This document shows positions 44,301 to 55,064 of a stretch of DNA of 64,000 nt, piece by piece. Within the stretch, counting starts at the first letter, position 1; every line of letters begins with the position of its first letter. Where the stretch lies: assembly GCA_019925095.2 (NCBI GenBank), contig CM034391.1, forward strand, positions 8,770,551-8,834,550, written 5' to 3'. Source of the DNA: Dendrolimus kikuchii. Taxonomy: Eukaryota > Arthropoda > Insecta > Lepidoptera > Lasiocampidae. The translations under genes and the position numbers were made by a program. The notes below the pieces were generated by a model. That model had not been told where the DNA came from, searched no databases, and worked only from the letters and a program-made list of their open reading frames with translations.

Positions 44301-47225
44301 GGGCAAATATTTAAGAAAAGCTGCATTTTTATACATGGGTTTAAATACAAAACAATGTAGAGAGCTGGCTTACACGTACGCTGTTTCTAAACAGAAAAGA
44401 AATATGCCCGCTAACTGGGAAAAGCACAAAATGGCAGGAACTGGGTGGCTCCGAAATTTTCGACTTCGTTTTCAACAATTATCTCTTCGCAAACCCGAAC
44501 CAACGAGCATAGCGAGAGCAACTAGCTTTAACAGAGCAAACATAGATGATTTCTTCAACAACTTAGAATCGGTCATAACACAATACAACTTTCTACCAGG
44601 ATCGATTTCTAACGTTGATGAGACGGTGTCCACTGTTCATAAGCCTGGTAAAGTGTTGGCTCCTAAAGAGATTCGCCAGCTTAGGAAGATGACTTCAGGA
44701 GAACGAGGAGTGAATACCACAATGATAGGCTGCATAGATGCTGTTGGATACGCCGTGCCTCCTGTGTTCATATTCCCACAGGTTTTTAAGATAACATGCT
44801 AAAAGGAGCTCCACCTAGTTCTTTGGGCGTGGCAAATCAATCAGGGTGGTCAACAGAACCAATTTTTAATAAGTTCTTGGATTTTATTAAATTCTCTAAA
44901 CCAACAAGAGAAAATCCAGTTCTCTTAATAATGGACAATCACGAGACCCATATATCCATTGAGATAATTGACTAAGCAAGAGAGCATGGAATTATCTTAT
45001 TAACTTTGCCTCCACACACATCCAATAATTTGCAACCTCTAGATAGAATCAGTTTTTGGATGTTTTAAAAGCCAATATAGCCAAGCAGCCGACAGATAGA
45101 TGCTTAATCATCCTGGTAAACCAATTACCATTTATGATGTAGCGGAAATAGCTGGTGAATCATATGTAATGTCGTTTACACCAAAAAACATTGTAAAAGG
45201 CTTCGAGGTTCCAGGTATTTATCCATACAATAGAAATATATATTCAGAGGAAGATTTTTATGCTCATATGTAACTGATCGTCCAGACCCAAGCCAAAACT
45301 TAACTGGAAACCTGTCCAACAATCAAGAACAGCCTCATATTCAAGTCACCAGAACTGATCAAGAAACACCGATTTTTGATTTGGATTTACAACAACCGGT
45401 TGATAAGGATTCCAGTAAAACATATCCAGATAACTTAGATCAAAACGAACCATTTGGAGATTCTGTTATTCAGACCATCCCAGAACTAGTTTCGCCAATC
45501 CAGAAGGATGATCGGCTGTTACCAGAACAACCTGTATTCCGAACTCCACTGAAGATGTACACATACACAAATGACGCCGGAAACCGTCCGCCCATTTAAA
45601 AAAGCAGGTCCTTGAAAGGGTGCTCAACATGGAAAAAAGCCCGGAAGAACAAGAACTTTGACAGACACACCACAAAAAGATCAAATTCTAGGTGAAGCAT
45701 TAAAAAAAGCTGAAAGGAAGAAAATATCAGGTCAGAAAATGGTCAATAAAAAAAACGCAAATCCTGCTGAAAAAACTTGGTAGCAAGGCTCATTAGCAAT
45801 CTTCGGTATCTCCAAAGTTGACACTAGTTACTCTAAAAGTCATCTAATTCCTCTGCTGCCTACTAATATTCAGCTGAACCTGGTCCTTCCAACGTGCTTT
45901 TGAATGAGAAATCTGGCAAAAAAAATATTAAAATAATTCAACAAGAGAGGTTATTGTTTGTAAGATGTATAAAATGTAAAACTTATTCTAAAGACAAAAA
46001 CCAAATGCTCAAATGTAGTTTTTGCAATCACAGCTATCATATTCATTGTGTTCCAAAATCTCACAGAGAAAACTTTGAGTCTGATGATGAGGGTGAAAGT
46101 TTTGTTTGTGTGGCATGTTTTGTATTAGACAATGATGACGATAGCGATGAATCTACTCTAAACTTGTATGAAGAGTGTTGTAAAGTATACAAATAATTAC
46201 AGAGAAATAATATGAGTATGTTTGAAAATTTTGGAAGTCTATAATTGTTTTTTATTTTTAGTGTGTAACTAATGTAAACCCCCTAGGTACAACACCATCC
46301 ACAGGTACAATCTTACTGTACATAGGTACAATCGTCTGTTGAACCTGTGGACAAATATAGTGTTTTTAAAAAAGTTGATTATTTTCATAAGTTTATGTGA
46401 TATTGAGACTAGAATTTTAGTTTAAGAAAGGCTGATTATCCCTTAAGACATGTGATATGTTGAAAATAAAAAAAAGTTAACTAATTCAGATATAAAAATT
46501 GTTTTATTTCAAATTCTGGAAAGTGTCCACATGTTCTGCACTTGCCCCTATTTAATGTGCACACACTGCACACCACTATCATACACTTATGATTCTGTTT
46601 TTAAAATCCATAGCCTGGGTTGTGGAAGAAATCACTCTAAAGCAATAAGACTGCCTTTACTATTTAATGTAACTACTGTAAATTGTTGATTTAATATGTG
46701 TGGTGAACAATAAAGCATTTTCTATTATATTCTATTTTCTTTTCAGTTTCTTGATATACGAGGTTGCTGAAGGAACGAAAATCCGTGGAGCAGATTGCTA
46801 TAGATTTACCTACAAAAGAGTTACATATAAAATTATGAAAGTGAAGAATGGTGATGGTGGTGAATTTTAAAAAACAGTTACCTCTTGATTGGGATCCCGT
46901 AAGCTGAAACAAACTTCTTGATCATCGAAAGTTTCTGGACCAGCATCAACATTATCACACAAGCCTCGTAGACGATGAAGAAGCACTTCTACAGCTGAAT
47001 CTAATACGGAGCCCTGAAAAAATAAATCTACTCAATGAAATCATGGTAACTATCGCATCAAAATTATCTTTTAAGCATAACCTCTAGTTTTCTAACGTCA
47101 GTAAATTATTTTCATATATATATACTTACTTGTAATAAATATTCTTGGTTAGGAATGATATTTGCTCTTAATGCCTGTGATAGGCTGTCTGTTGCAGTAA
47201 TGGGTGAAGCATTCGCAGCGGACAT
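37652..47225 (-). CDS. MED18: Mediator of RNA polymerase II transcription subunit 18
   Basis: Five coding exons on the minus strand: 47225-47130, 47013-46882, 42114-41910, 39321-39209 and 37777-37652, joined at GT/AG sites, give 223 residues with no internal stop. MED18 is a nuclear head-module subunit of Mediator that folds as a beta barrel and partners MED20. Diagnostic stretches are EYLLQGSVLDSAVEVLLHRL at the exon 1/2 junction, YQLRYIGQPDLGDKTRP in exon 3, GYMFRKGRMKI in exon 4, and the end QLRPLVQLDKIDYKRL. The length is close to the roughly 208 residues of the human protein. The gene is head to head with RRP4, 1.9 kb between start codons. Introns 2-4 are stuffed with transposable elements, so the gene spans 9.6 kb for 672 coding bases. 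No poly-A signal could be placed confidently. Confidence 0.95.
38276..38815 (-). mobile_element. Short non-autonomous Helitron, copy 3 (MED18 intron 4)
   Basis: Minus-strand ends are A|TCTATAATATTAC and GCAGGTATATCCTAG|T, as in the copies at 11048 and 36939. It is inserted in the same orientation as MED18. Confidence 0.72.
39732..40213. mobile_element. PIF/Harbinger-type MITE nested in the maT element
   Basis: The 482-bp unit has 35-bp inverted ends (GGGCCGGCGCAGATATGGCG..) with two mismatches. TTA is duplicated at 39729-39731 and 40214-40216. A 3-bp TTA target is the hallmark of PIF/Harbinger. It lies 20 bp inside the 5' end of the maT element. The GC-rich frames inside it are not recognised as transposase. 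Confidence 0.8.
40344..41330 (+). pseudogene. DD37D transposase, nearly intact but stopped
   Basis: It starts MEWGVKENRIAVIALHK and continues through paired helix-turn-helix regions (GISHMFVYRTINRYN; NPIRKQKILSREMKIPTR). The first catalytic Asp is in ILFTDKNNF. An in-frame stop follows IPWTFQ at 41058-41060, exactly where copy 1 has QQDSAPAHK, so the second Asp region comes after a stop and a small deletion removes the HKA. SDLNPSDFKLW with a further stop follows. It is inactive, but the N-terminal part is the best preserved of the three copies. Confidence 0.88.
41349..41681 (-). repeat. SINE-like repeat family A with T-run, inserted in the maT 3' end
   Basis: It starts with a T-run of about 30 (the A-tail in reverse), then TTGCAGGAGTTCAGCAGACAG, and ends with CCGTTCCTGCACGGA. 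AATATTTTTT occurs at 41339-41348 and 41682-41691, a 10-bp target-site duplication. The empty site can be read in the maT copy at 17760-17790. Confidence 0.85.
42310..42440 (+). repeat. 3' portion of a lepidopteran SINE/LINE-type repeat
   Basis: The segment with CCAACCTGCCTTGGACAAA, AGGAGGCCAGAGCCCAGCAG, GGACGTTTATGGG and an ATCATATGATCATAT tail matches the style of lepidopteran retroposon 3' ends. It lies in MED18 intron 2. Confidence 0.5.
42960..43400. mobile_element. Foldback element, copy 2 (partial)
   Basis: It shares CTTCTGCAACCCCTATG near its left end, a TCACTGTTCTAATCACT interior block (inverted relative to 24480-24530) and TTTACAAAAACATTAATAT with the element at 24310-24960. The right terminal repeat is mostly missing. 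Confidence 0.5.
43592..46548 (+). mobile_element. pogo/Tigger-type DNA transposon (MED18 intron 2)
   Basis: The 2957-bp element is flanked by TA (43590-43591 and 46549-46550). Terminal inverted repeats are GGGGCAAATGCTGTTCCTA on the left and, reverse-complemented, GGGGCAAGTGCAGAACATG on the right. ACCTGTGGAC words recur near both ends and in pairs at about 43977-44003. It carries a broken transposase and lies opposite in orientation to MED18. Confidence 0.88.
43782..46196 (+). pseudogene. pogo/Tigger transposase followed by a C-terminal PHD finger, broken
   Basis: Exon 2 starts at 44060 after TTTTTCAG. A donor AAAA|GTAAGT at 43782/43783 would bring an A to TG and create ATG-CCT-CGC, a start codon split by an intron (inference). 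The order is a pipsqueak-type helix-turn-helix (about residues 10-60, IKKVAEMYKLPKSTIFKYLK), a CENP-B-type second DNA-binding part, then a DDE domain with NVDETVS, LIMDNHETH and LQPLDR. I count 35 residues between the last two Asp. Frameshifts or stops begin at about 44790 and several more follow. A downstream frame (45894-46196) encodes a C4HC3 PHD finger: CIKC, CSFC, YHIHC and CVAC. It is dead as a transposase. Confidence 0.85.
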
Positions 47226-47487
47226 AACGATTTGTGCGTGTGTTGGAAACTTATATTACATTCACTGGATTATAAAATCTATATTTGTAAATATGATGAA
47301 AATCTCAACAAACTATTTCAAGTTTCAACATTTGTGTTTGATGTTTAAAAATTATAATAAATAAGAAAATATGTCCATTACGTTTATCTATGTTCTAAAA
47401 TCACAAAAAATAATACAACATATTACTAAATAGAAAAAAATACTATGAAAGTATCCTCCATAGTAGTTTGTTGCTTGTGCTATGAAG

Positions 47488-48326
47488 TAGGAGTGAGGCG
47501 TATATATCGGAACAGGTACACAGAACAGGTTTCTCTATGAAAAAACTGCCCTGTTATCTAAAGACCGAAACAACTGTTCCAACTGTTCTGACTTCTGCCT
47601 GTTCCAGCCTGTTCCGTTCCACAGCAAACAGTCCGAAACGAAACAGTTTGGAACAAACTCTTTTCACATGCAGTAGTAGAAAAAGATAGCATATACATAA
47701 TCCTGTTTCAAAGCCAACAGTTTGGAACCAGCTCTTTTCTCCTTTCGCATACTCTAAACGAAAAAGATAGCATATTCCAATACTATTTTGGTAATAATTG
47801 TAAATACATTCGGATACACGCATAAATTATGGTGTATAATAATAAATGTACTGTTATATATCATTTAAAATATGACATTATCTATCATTAAGATAACATA
47901 CGTTTAAAATGATTATTATTTATTAGAAAGGTGACAATATGGTGGTAAAAACATGTAATTGCAAGTCTGTCTGTAGTATGTAGTTAGTCTGTGATTCATT
48001 CCGATTTTTGTATTTTATTTCTTTGTTTGTTTTGATTATTTTCGTAAAAAAACTAAATATTGTAAACAAAGCAGTTTCGTTCGTCTTGAAAAGTTACTTA
48101 TAAACTTTATTGATTGTTTAAATAATCGTTTTAATTCTATAAATAATAGTTTTCATTATGTAAATAATCGTTTTAAACTTGTTGCAACACAACAGTCTGT
48201 TATTTTAGAACTGGCTGTTATTTTGGAACAGGCTGTTATTTTGGAACAGGCTACTGGAATTGTTCTTTCACTGGAACGGGAAAAGGTGGAATAGGTCTCT
48301 TATTTTACCTGTTACAGACACCCCTA
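47488..48326. mobile_element. Non-autonomous hAT-type element between MED18 and RRP4
   Basis: The ends TAGGAGTG and CACCCCTA are flanked by identical 8-bp copies of CTATGAAG (47480-47487 and 48327-48334). The TAGGRGTG terminus and 8-bp duplication identify hAT. The 839-bp interior is rich in CTGTTCC / GGAACAG words near both ends, possible transposase-binding repeats. No transposase is present. Confidence 0.85.
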
Positions 48327-48742
48327 CTATGAAGTGTATTGAAGCATGAATAGTATGGTCTGTGTTCATATTTTTTTTGCAGTGTTTCAGTGTTGCCATC
48401 TTGCTAAGTTTGGTAATTCGGATAATCGTTTCGAGCCATCAAATTTGGAATTTTTATTTAGTATGTTACCCTAGCCTCCTAGCGCCCACGGTCCTTAAAA
48501 ATACTTAAATGAAATAGTGAATAAACTCCAGCACCAAATCCAATTTCAACAAATAAATGCCCTGGGTAGTATTTGTACCCAAACTTTAAGCATTGTTTCT
48601 AGTTTTAGTTTATCACCCATCTATAAAGTAGTATATCCAAACACATGTTCGAAGTTTTTGTTTGTGTGTGACAAAGCAATAGTGCTAACAAAAAGAAAAG
48701 AAATAAATAATGATATAATGAGATGGAATTTTGTCTAGAGTT

Positions 48743-48753
48743 TTTGGCGGGAA
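48743..48753 (+). promoter_or_regulatory. E2F-like site upstream of RRP4
   Basis: TTTGGCGGGAA is a full match to the TTTSGCGC/G-type E2F consensus, about 350 bp before the RRP4 start and between the two divergent genes. The motif is seen directly; use is inferred. Confidence 0.35.
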
Positions 48754-49103
48754 CTGAAAGGGGACATTGTGCTGTGTAGTTTTTTTTTTCTAAAAATGGG
48801 TAAAATTACTCTAAAAAGAACAATAGTTGTAGGATATTGATAGTTTATGAGTAGTAATTATGTGTTTTTGCGAGAAATGTGAACTATATAGCCAAATGTG
48901 GCCTTTCGAGTTTCCACAAGAACTCCGTTGAATGACGTCGATTGTAGCCTACAATACAACTGCGCCTGGCTTAAACACCTAGTTGCCAAGCCTTAAACAT
49001 AAAAAAAATATTGCTATTTGCTAATGTTTGTTTATTGTTTCAACTGTTTTGGATTTGGTTTTCTGATTTAGTACTTCTGATACTTCTTGAAATACGTTTT
49101 AAT

Positions 49104-50865
49104 ATGACTGGTCACGTTTCTATAAGACTAGCATCTGAAAGAGTTAACCACTCTGTTTCTTCCAGTAATGTGTTACCACGCTTTTATACACCAGGGGAGG
49201 TTATAACTGGGACGCAAGATTTTATGCGGTAATTATATGCTATTAAATAATTAATTAATAATAATTTGGAAAAGAAATTAATTCAATTAACGTGCATATT
49301 ATAATTATACCGTAATATTTTTGTAGTGGTCATGGAACTTATGCGGAGGACGATTGTCTTAAATCTTCTGTCGCAGGTGTAATGCAAAAAGTAAATAAAC
49401 TTATTTGTATTCGTCCACTTAAAAGTAGATATGTTGGTGAAATAGGGGATGTAGTAGTCGGTAGAATACTTGAAGTTCAACAGCGCCGGTGGAAAGTTGA
49501 AACCAACTCTCGTTTGGACTCTGTCTTGCAATTATCATCAGTTAATTTACCTGGTGGAGAATTGGTAAGTTAATATGGTATAATGTAGTCTAGACCAATG
49601 TTTAATATTCTTAAAAAACTTATAATATTAAACATCGCTATTGCTATTTAAAATAAATAGAATATGTATTATTTTGATATTTAAATAACTCCATTGGCTG
49701 GAGGGTATTGCGACTGGGACTGATATTTACACATACATCTTTTTTCAAGATAATTCTAAAATTATTTTAACTTAACACATAAATTTATCATGTTAAAATT
49801 GCTACCCTCATCATTTCTAAACATGTCAATGTATTATTGCCAGCCACAGACCTTTTATTTAATTTATCCAATATTCAAATGACTATTTAAATTTATTCAT
49901 CTGAGATCCTAATGATTACAAAGTAATTGTATATTTGCCAAAATGTTACAAAACAAACAAAATATTTTTTAGATTATTTTGATTATACATATAATTTATT
50001 TTATTAAACAATGGAATTCACTGTCAGACAAAAAATAATGACTGCTCTACTTAGTAAGGAATTTTGTTTTGCTGCTACAATCTAGAAGACTAGCTGTGGA
50101 AGGCTGCCATTATGCTTGATTTAGTAAAAAAAAGTTTATTGCTATATTTAATACTAAATATAATACTTACTAAAAGCCACTACAAAAAGAGCTGGGCTAT
50201 ATAGCAATATTCTAAACTATTAATGTCACTGATTTCATATTTCCTCTATGTTGTAGGAATTTAGTGGTAATTTTTAATGATATTTTATGTAATATTTTGG
50301 CGAATGATGGTGGAACCACCTAGTTAGTTTAAGAACTTTTAGAGAAAGCTAGACAATTCTGGAAGGAAAAGACAAGGATGGAAATATTTTAGAAAAGGAT
50401 AGACGCAGTGTTACCAGATCAAATATACAAACTACCGTTCTGCTAGATGAAAAATACCATGTTTCAAACTCAAATTACAGTGCATTACATTTAAAAACTA
50501 CAGTGCAATTACCATGTAAAATATAAGAAAAAACTACACAATCTTGGATGATGACACTTCATTATTCGTTTCATAATTATCAGTATCACTGCCCATTTTA
50601 TGTAATTATCACTTATTTTGTTGTACGCGATTATAAAACAATATTTCAGACATTAAGTAAGAAAGAAAGAAAGAAAGAAAAACATTTATTCAGAACTACA
50701 TACACACAGAAACGTACTTATAAATAAAACAATACAATAGAAATGAAGTTCTGAATCGGTCCTAACTCAGCATGATGCTGGTTGGCTCAACCAGCGCTGG
50801 TCTTCCGTTAGGGCCGTTCAAGTGACTCACGGATAGACAAAACGAAACAAACACAAATCAAAACA

Positions 50866-50922
<57 letters not shown>

Positions 50923-53900
50923 CGAAATCTATTGCCAACAAATATAAAAATTAATATATAATATAAAAAATTATATAAAAATAAACTATATCATTAATAT
51001 ATAAAAAACTGATATAAAAATTAATGCTACGAAGCGAATTTATAAAGAAGAACATAATGATGGAATAAGGAACATAAAGCTTAAAAACTATAACAATATC
51101 AATTTTATATTTTGTCTGTCAGTCTGTTGGTTTGTGTCAAATATGCTGCAAATAGGAAATATTTAATCTGAGAATAATCACGGTTAAACAGGCAAAAAGA
51201 AACTGAAAAATTAAAGTAGATCAGGCAGATCCTGCACATAAAACCAACATAATTATATGGCACTAGTATCATGTACAAGATCCGCCTGACTCACTTGATG
51301 ATCATATATAAATTTTTTTAATTTTGCTCTAAACCCGTGTATATTTTGCAAGCTTTTAATAGGGGGTGGAATATTGTTCCAACATTTTGTCGCAGCATAG
51401 CGAAAACTGCCCCTAAAAGCAACCGTCTTATGCCGTAATGTCGTAAGTTGCATAGCACATTGTCGCAATTCAGTCGATCTCTGAGAAGCAAACCACGAAA
51501 GTTTATCATATAAGTATAATGGAGCTTTATACTTGATGACACCGAAAAGTAAGCAGGCTAGATGCAGTTTACGGCAGTGCTTCATTTTTAACATCGAACA
51601 CTTATTTAAATATGGTGTCACATGATTCCTAAAGGGAATGTCAAAACAAAAGCGTGCACATGCGTTCTGAACTCGTTGGATTAATCTTTGTGTTCTGCTC
51701 AGCAGACGAGGACTAAAAACAATATCAGAATAATTAAGTTGCGAGAGAACCAATGACTCGACCAATTGAACTCTCATACTCTCATTCAAGTACGGCCTAA
51801 TTATATACAATACTTTAAGTTTATAAAAACAAGTTTTTACTGTTTTGGCAACATGATTTTCAAATCTAAGCTCACTGTCGACAAAAAGTCCACTTATTTA
51901 CTTGCACTTTACCTGAACTCATCAAAGTCAAACACATACAACACAAACAAAATAAATGAAAGCAATGTTTATTTATTCGCTGCACTACACAACCAGTTTT
52001 CATATGTGAATGGACTAACGGCTAGCTGGCAGTCGTAAAACTTTTTGCATTTAGTCGTATTAGATAATTGAATCCTTAATATTATATTCGGGATTTCCCA
52101 TGGCAGTGATTTTTTTATTTTTTTATTCATGACCTTCCAAGGCATGATACAAGCCTTTCATTCAAATACAATAAATGAGTGATAATAAAAAAATTTATTT
52201 GTCACTGCCGTGCCAAAAAAAAACTGTAGGTAAATGTAATTGCGTTTCGTTCCACAGATATTTTTTGAAATCAAACTGGTTTTTATATAATTATTCATAA
52301 AATATACATGGTAATATACAATTGGAAATACTGTAGAAACTGACACGGTATTGACTCATTACCTTAGACCGTGTTTTAGCTAAAAATACTGTGCTTCTAT
52401 GGTAATTACCGTGCACCTAGTAACACTGGATAGACGATACACGAAAGTTCTAGAATAGAAAGTTCGGGAAGGAAAAGACAGAGTTAGATAGATGTTTAGA
52501 AAGGGAGAGATAGTAAATAAAAGAATGACGAAATTATGGGTTCCAGAAAATTCTTCTGGGTATATAAGCAGCATAAGGCACGCTTACTGGACAGTTTAGA
52601 GTTGAGTTCAGTTCAAGACAGCGAAGCGACAAGTGCGATATGGAAGAGTTGGAAGAGAAGTTTAATAGAAGACAGTGACGAGTTAAGTGGTGAATTTAGT
52701 GACAAGTCTAGTGGACAGTTAAGTGAAGAAGGAGTGTAGCGTAGTTCGAGAGACGAACCAGAAGCGAGCTACACGCGTTAATATCGGAGGTGAGCACTTC
52801 AGTAGCAGGGGGTGGTCTACGCAGTATCGGTAACGGTATTGTGAGTGAGACGCCTTATCGTCGGGACAGTGCATCGTTGGTCGTGCATATAGGGGCAACC
52901 ATGCGGAGAGGTATTATGTGGGGCTGTGTAAGTCAATAAAGGTGTTACTTAAAAAAGTGGTGTTTCCTTCCAACCCCAAGTGCGTACCCCCGCTCGCACG
53001 TAACAATATTATTAAAAATTATAATGTAATAACAATAAATAACATCTTAATTATCATCATAAATGTAACTAATGCTATAATTTTAATAAGATTTGAGACA
53101 ATTTTTAGCAACCTTGATTACAGAATGCTTTAAATCTGTTAATATGTTATTATTATAAATAATAATATCTAATGCAATGAAAATATTTATAGAGACGAAG
53201 GTCCGTAGAAGACGAACAAATGATGAGAATGTATTTACAAGAAGGGGATCTGATTAGTGCTGAAGTCCAAAGTTTATTTTCAGATGGCTCATTGTCTCTA
53301 CACACTAGAAGTCTAAAGTATGGCAAGGTATACTAGGTCTTATAATTACCATATCTAAGAAAATAGTTGAGGTTATGTAGGTGGGCATCAACTTAATTAA
53401 AACACTAATTTTTGTTTACCTGTTTGCTTATTTTTTTACTGTCCACTAAAATAAATATAGATAAGTTACATTAGACTTCAGAGATGGATACAGGATACTT
53501 TGTCCTAGAAATTTTAAACGTTCTTATAGTTTGTCAGGAAATTGTATCTTCTTTATGTTTGCTTGTAAGCAAACAGTTCATCAGTTGGATAGTGGCTACT
53601 AGGTATGTAAATCTGCAACATATTTGGGACTGACTGACTTTAAGAATTAGTTTACAGTCTTTTCAAATTGTCTCATATTGGTGATTTCTAAGAAATGGTA
53701 GAAGTAAATTCATTTTACAGATTTCTAACATGGTATGACAATGCAAGCTCTGAGTACAATGAACCCTGTAAAGTGTTGAGACACTCCAATAACAATGTTT
53801 CTAAGAGCACTTCCCATTTTACAGACAGAAGAATATGTTTAAAGAGCCAACCATTCTATTTAAGTCAGCTTCTTTTTAGTTTTTGATTATTAGGGCCACC

Positions 53901-54937
53901 ATTATTTTATAACTTTTCAATGCCATACATTTCAATATTAAGCACATTATTTACAGTTATCTCAAGGCACATTGGTAAAGGTATTTCCATCTCTAATCAA
54001 AAGAAGGAAGAACCACTTTCACAATCTTCTATGTGGAGTATCTATAATCATTGGTAATAATGGATTCATATGGATTAGTCCTCTAATGCAGGATCTCATG
54101 ATAGAAGAGAGTAAAGATGAAATCAATAATTATGAATCACAGGTTAGTAATACAACTTCTATTACTATTATGAATCTTAACTTAATTTAGGCAACAACTA
54201 CATAATTGTCAATATCTGTATTGTACACAGTAATTACATACTTGTGTATGGTAAACCCAGGGGCACAAATTTTAAGTTACTCAACATCTTAGTTTGGCCC
54301 AACTTTGGCAATAAAAAGTACAAGGAATGACAACTGCAGTACTGTCTTATAATGCCTTTATGGTAACTTCCACTATGATTTTTAAAGCAAAAGATTAATG
54401 GTATTATAATTACTTTGTGCTGATACTGAAGAAAACATCTTAAAGAAACTGGCACATTGTGATTACTGAACATGTGAAAACTCCAAACCCATCCTAGGCA
54501 AATATGGAGGTCATTCCATCTGTTCCTGGAAAATGGAAATGGATGCCCACACACATCTGTGGAATGTTTGTATGAAGAGGCAGTGAGAGTATGGCATGTT
54601 CAATGTATGTTGGTTTTATGTACTTGTGCTTCCCATTTCCCTCGTCATTTTCCTGATTGCTGCTGTGGAAGCGGGCTTAATATTTAAACAAGGTATAATT
54701 GAGGTTTATTATTATTTTTAGTCGGTAAGCAAATCGGACAGAGAGGCAATGGCGCGTGTTAAGAACTGCATACTGGCCTTGGTGGCTTCGAAAATGATGT
54801 TGGATGATACGAGCATAATGTTTGCATATGAAGAGAGTCTCAAGTATGATTCAGTAAAGGACTTGCTTGACCCTGAAGCAATGCTTGATATCGCATTTTT
54901 AACGCAGCATAAAATAAATAATATTATGGATGAATAG
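49104..54937 (+). CDS. Rrp4: Exosome complex component RRP4 (EXOSC2)
   Basis: Five coding exons, 49104-49228, 49327-49564, 53193-53327, 53957-54142 and 54722-54937, give 299 residues (human about 293). RRP4 is one of three S1/KH cap proteins of the RNA exosome, which guides RNA into the 3'-to-5' degradation channel in nucleus and cytoplasm. The N-terminal domain (about 26-60) has [18 protein letters not shown]. The S1 domain (about 79-165) has [39 protein letters not shown] and [11 protein letters not shown]. The KH-like domain (from about 185) holds GNNGFIWI at 199-206. The ATG at 49104 gives an N terminus of normal length. Intron 2 is 3.6 kb because of a solo LTR with nested insertions; the other introns are 98 bp to about 0.6 kb. 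All junctions keep frame. Confidence 0.96.
50659..51905 (-). pseudogene. Non-LTR retrotransposon fragment (RT C-terminus and 3' UTR)
   Basis: On the minus strand the frame reads [18 protein letters not shown], then [33 protein letters not shown] and [12 protein letters not shown], ending at 51253. This is the region after the RT catalytic core of a LINE ORF2. The 3' UTR ends with a TTTC repeat at 50659-50687. The copy is 5'-truncated near 51905 and lies within the hAT-type element. Confidence 0.8.
50871..50920. repeat. (TA)n microsatellite
   Basis: A pure AT dinucleotide run of 25 units within the LINE 3' UTR. Confidence 0.95.
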
Positions 54938-55053
54938 TTTCGCGTTTACATTTACTATTCATTTTCCTAAGGTTTTGGTCAATTCCATTATCATCTTAAT
55001 TGTATTTTTTATGTACTCCGAATGCTTCAAAGATATTAAGGTCGAAATTTTAC

Positions 55054-55059
55054 AATAAA
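55054..55059 (+). terminator. Polyadenylation signal of RRP4
   Basis: AATAAA lies 117 bp after the RRP4 stop codon, in AT-rich sequence. Confidence 0.6.
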
Positions 55060-55064
55060 CTTAT

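Larger units (their letters stand above)
50406..52428. mobile_element. hAT-type element inserted in the solo LTR
   Basis: The ends CAGTGTTACCAG and CTAGTAACACTG are flanked by identical GATAGACG (50398-50405 and 52429-52436), an 8-bp duplication as in hAT. The 2023-bp unit has no transposase of its own. It carries a LINE fragment and a TA microsatellite. Confidence 0.82.
50285..53005 (+). mobile_element. Solo LTR of a retrotransposon, split by a hAT-type element (RRP4 intron 2)
   Basis: After removing 50406-52436, left (about 50285-50405) and right (52437-53005) parts join. The right part has a TATA box (52561-52567, TATATAA), a poly-A signal (52935-52940, AATAAA) and ends CGTAACA. The GGAAGGAAAAGACA block occurs on both sides, suggesting repeats in U3. 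ATATT flanks the proposed ends (50280-50284 and 53006-53010), but the left end is uncertain by a few bases because TG starts at 50288. No internal region or second LTR is present. Confidence 0.6.

Noticed and set aside
44059..44802. Pogo transposase frame as a host (domesticated) gene
   Set aside because: Element ends and TA duplications are intact and the downstream frame has many stops, so this is a decayed transposon, not a conserved host gene.
45466..45684. 72-codon minus frame in the pogo element
   Set aside because: It is antisense to the linker between the DDE and PHD parts.
47554..47823. 89-codon minus frame upstream of RRP4
   Set aside because: It lies within the hAT-type element and has no recognisable domain.
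51766..52038. 90-codon plus frame
   Set aside because: It is mostly antisense to the LINE reverse-transcriptase fragment and its flank.
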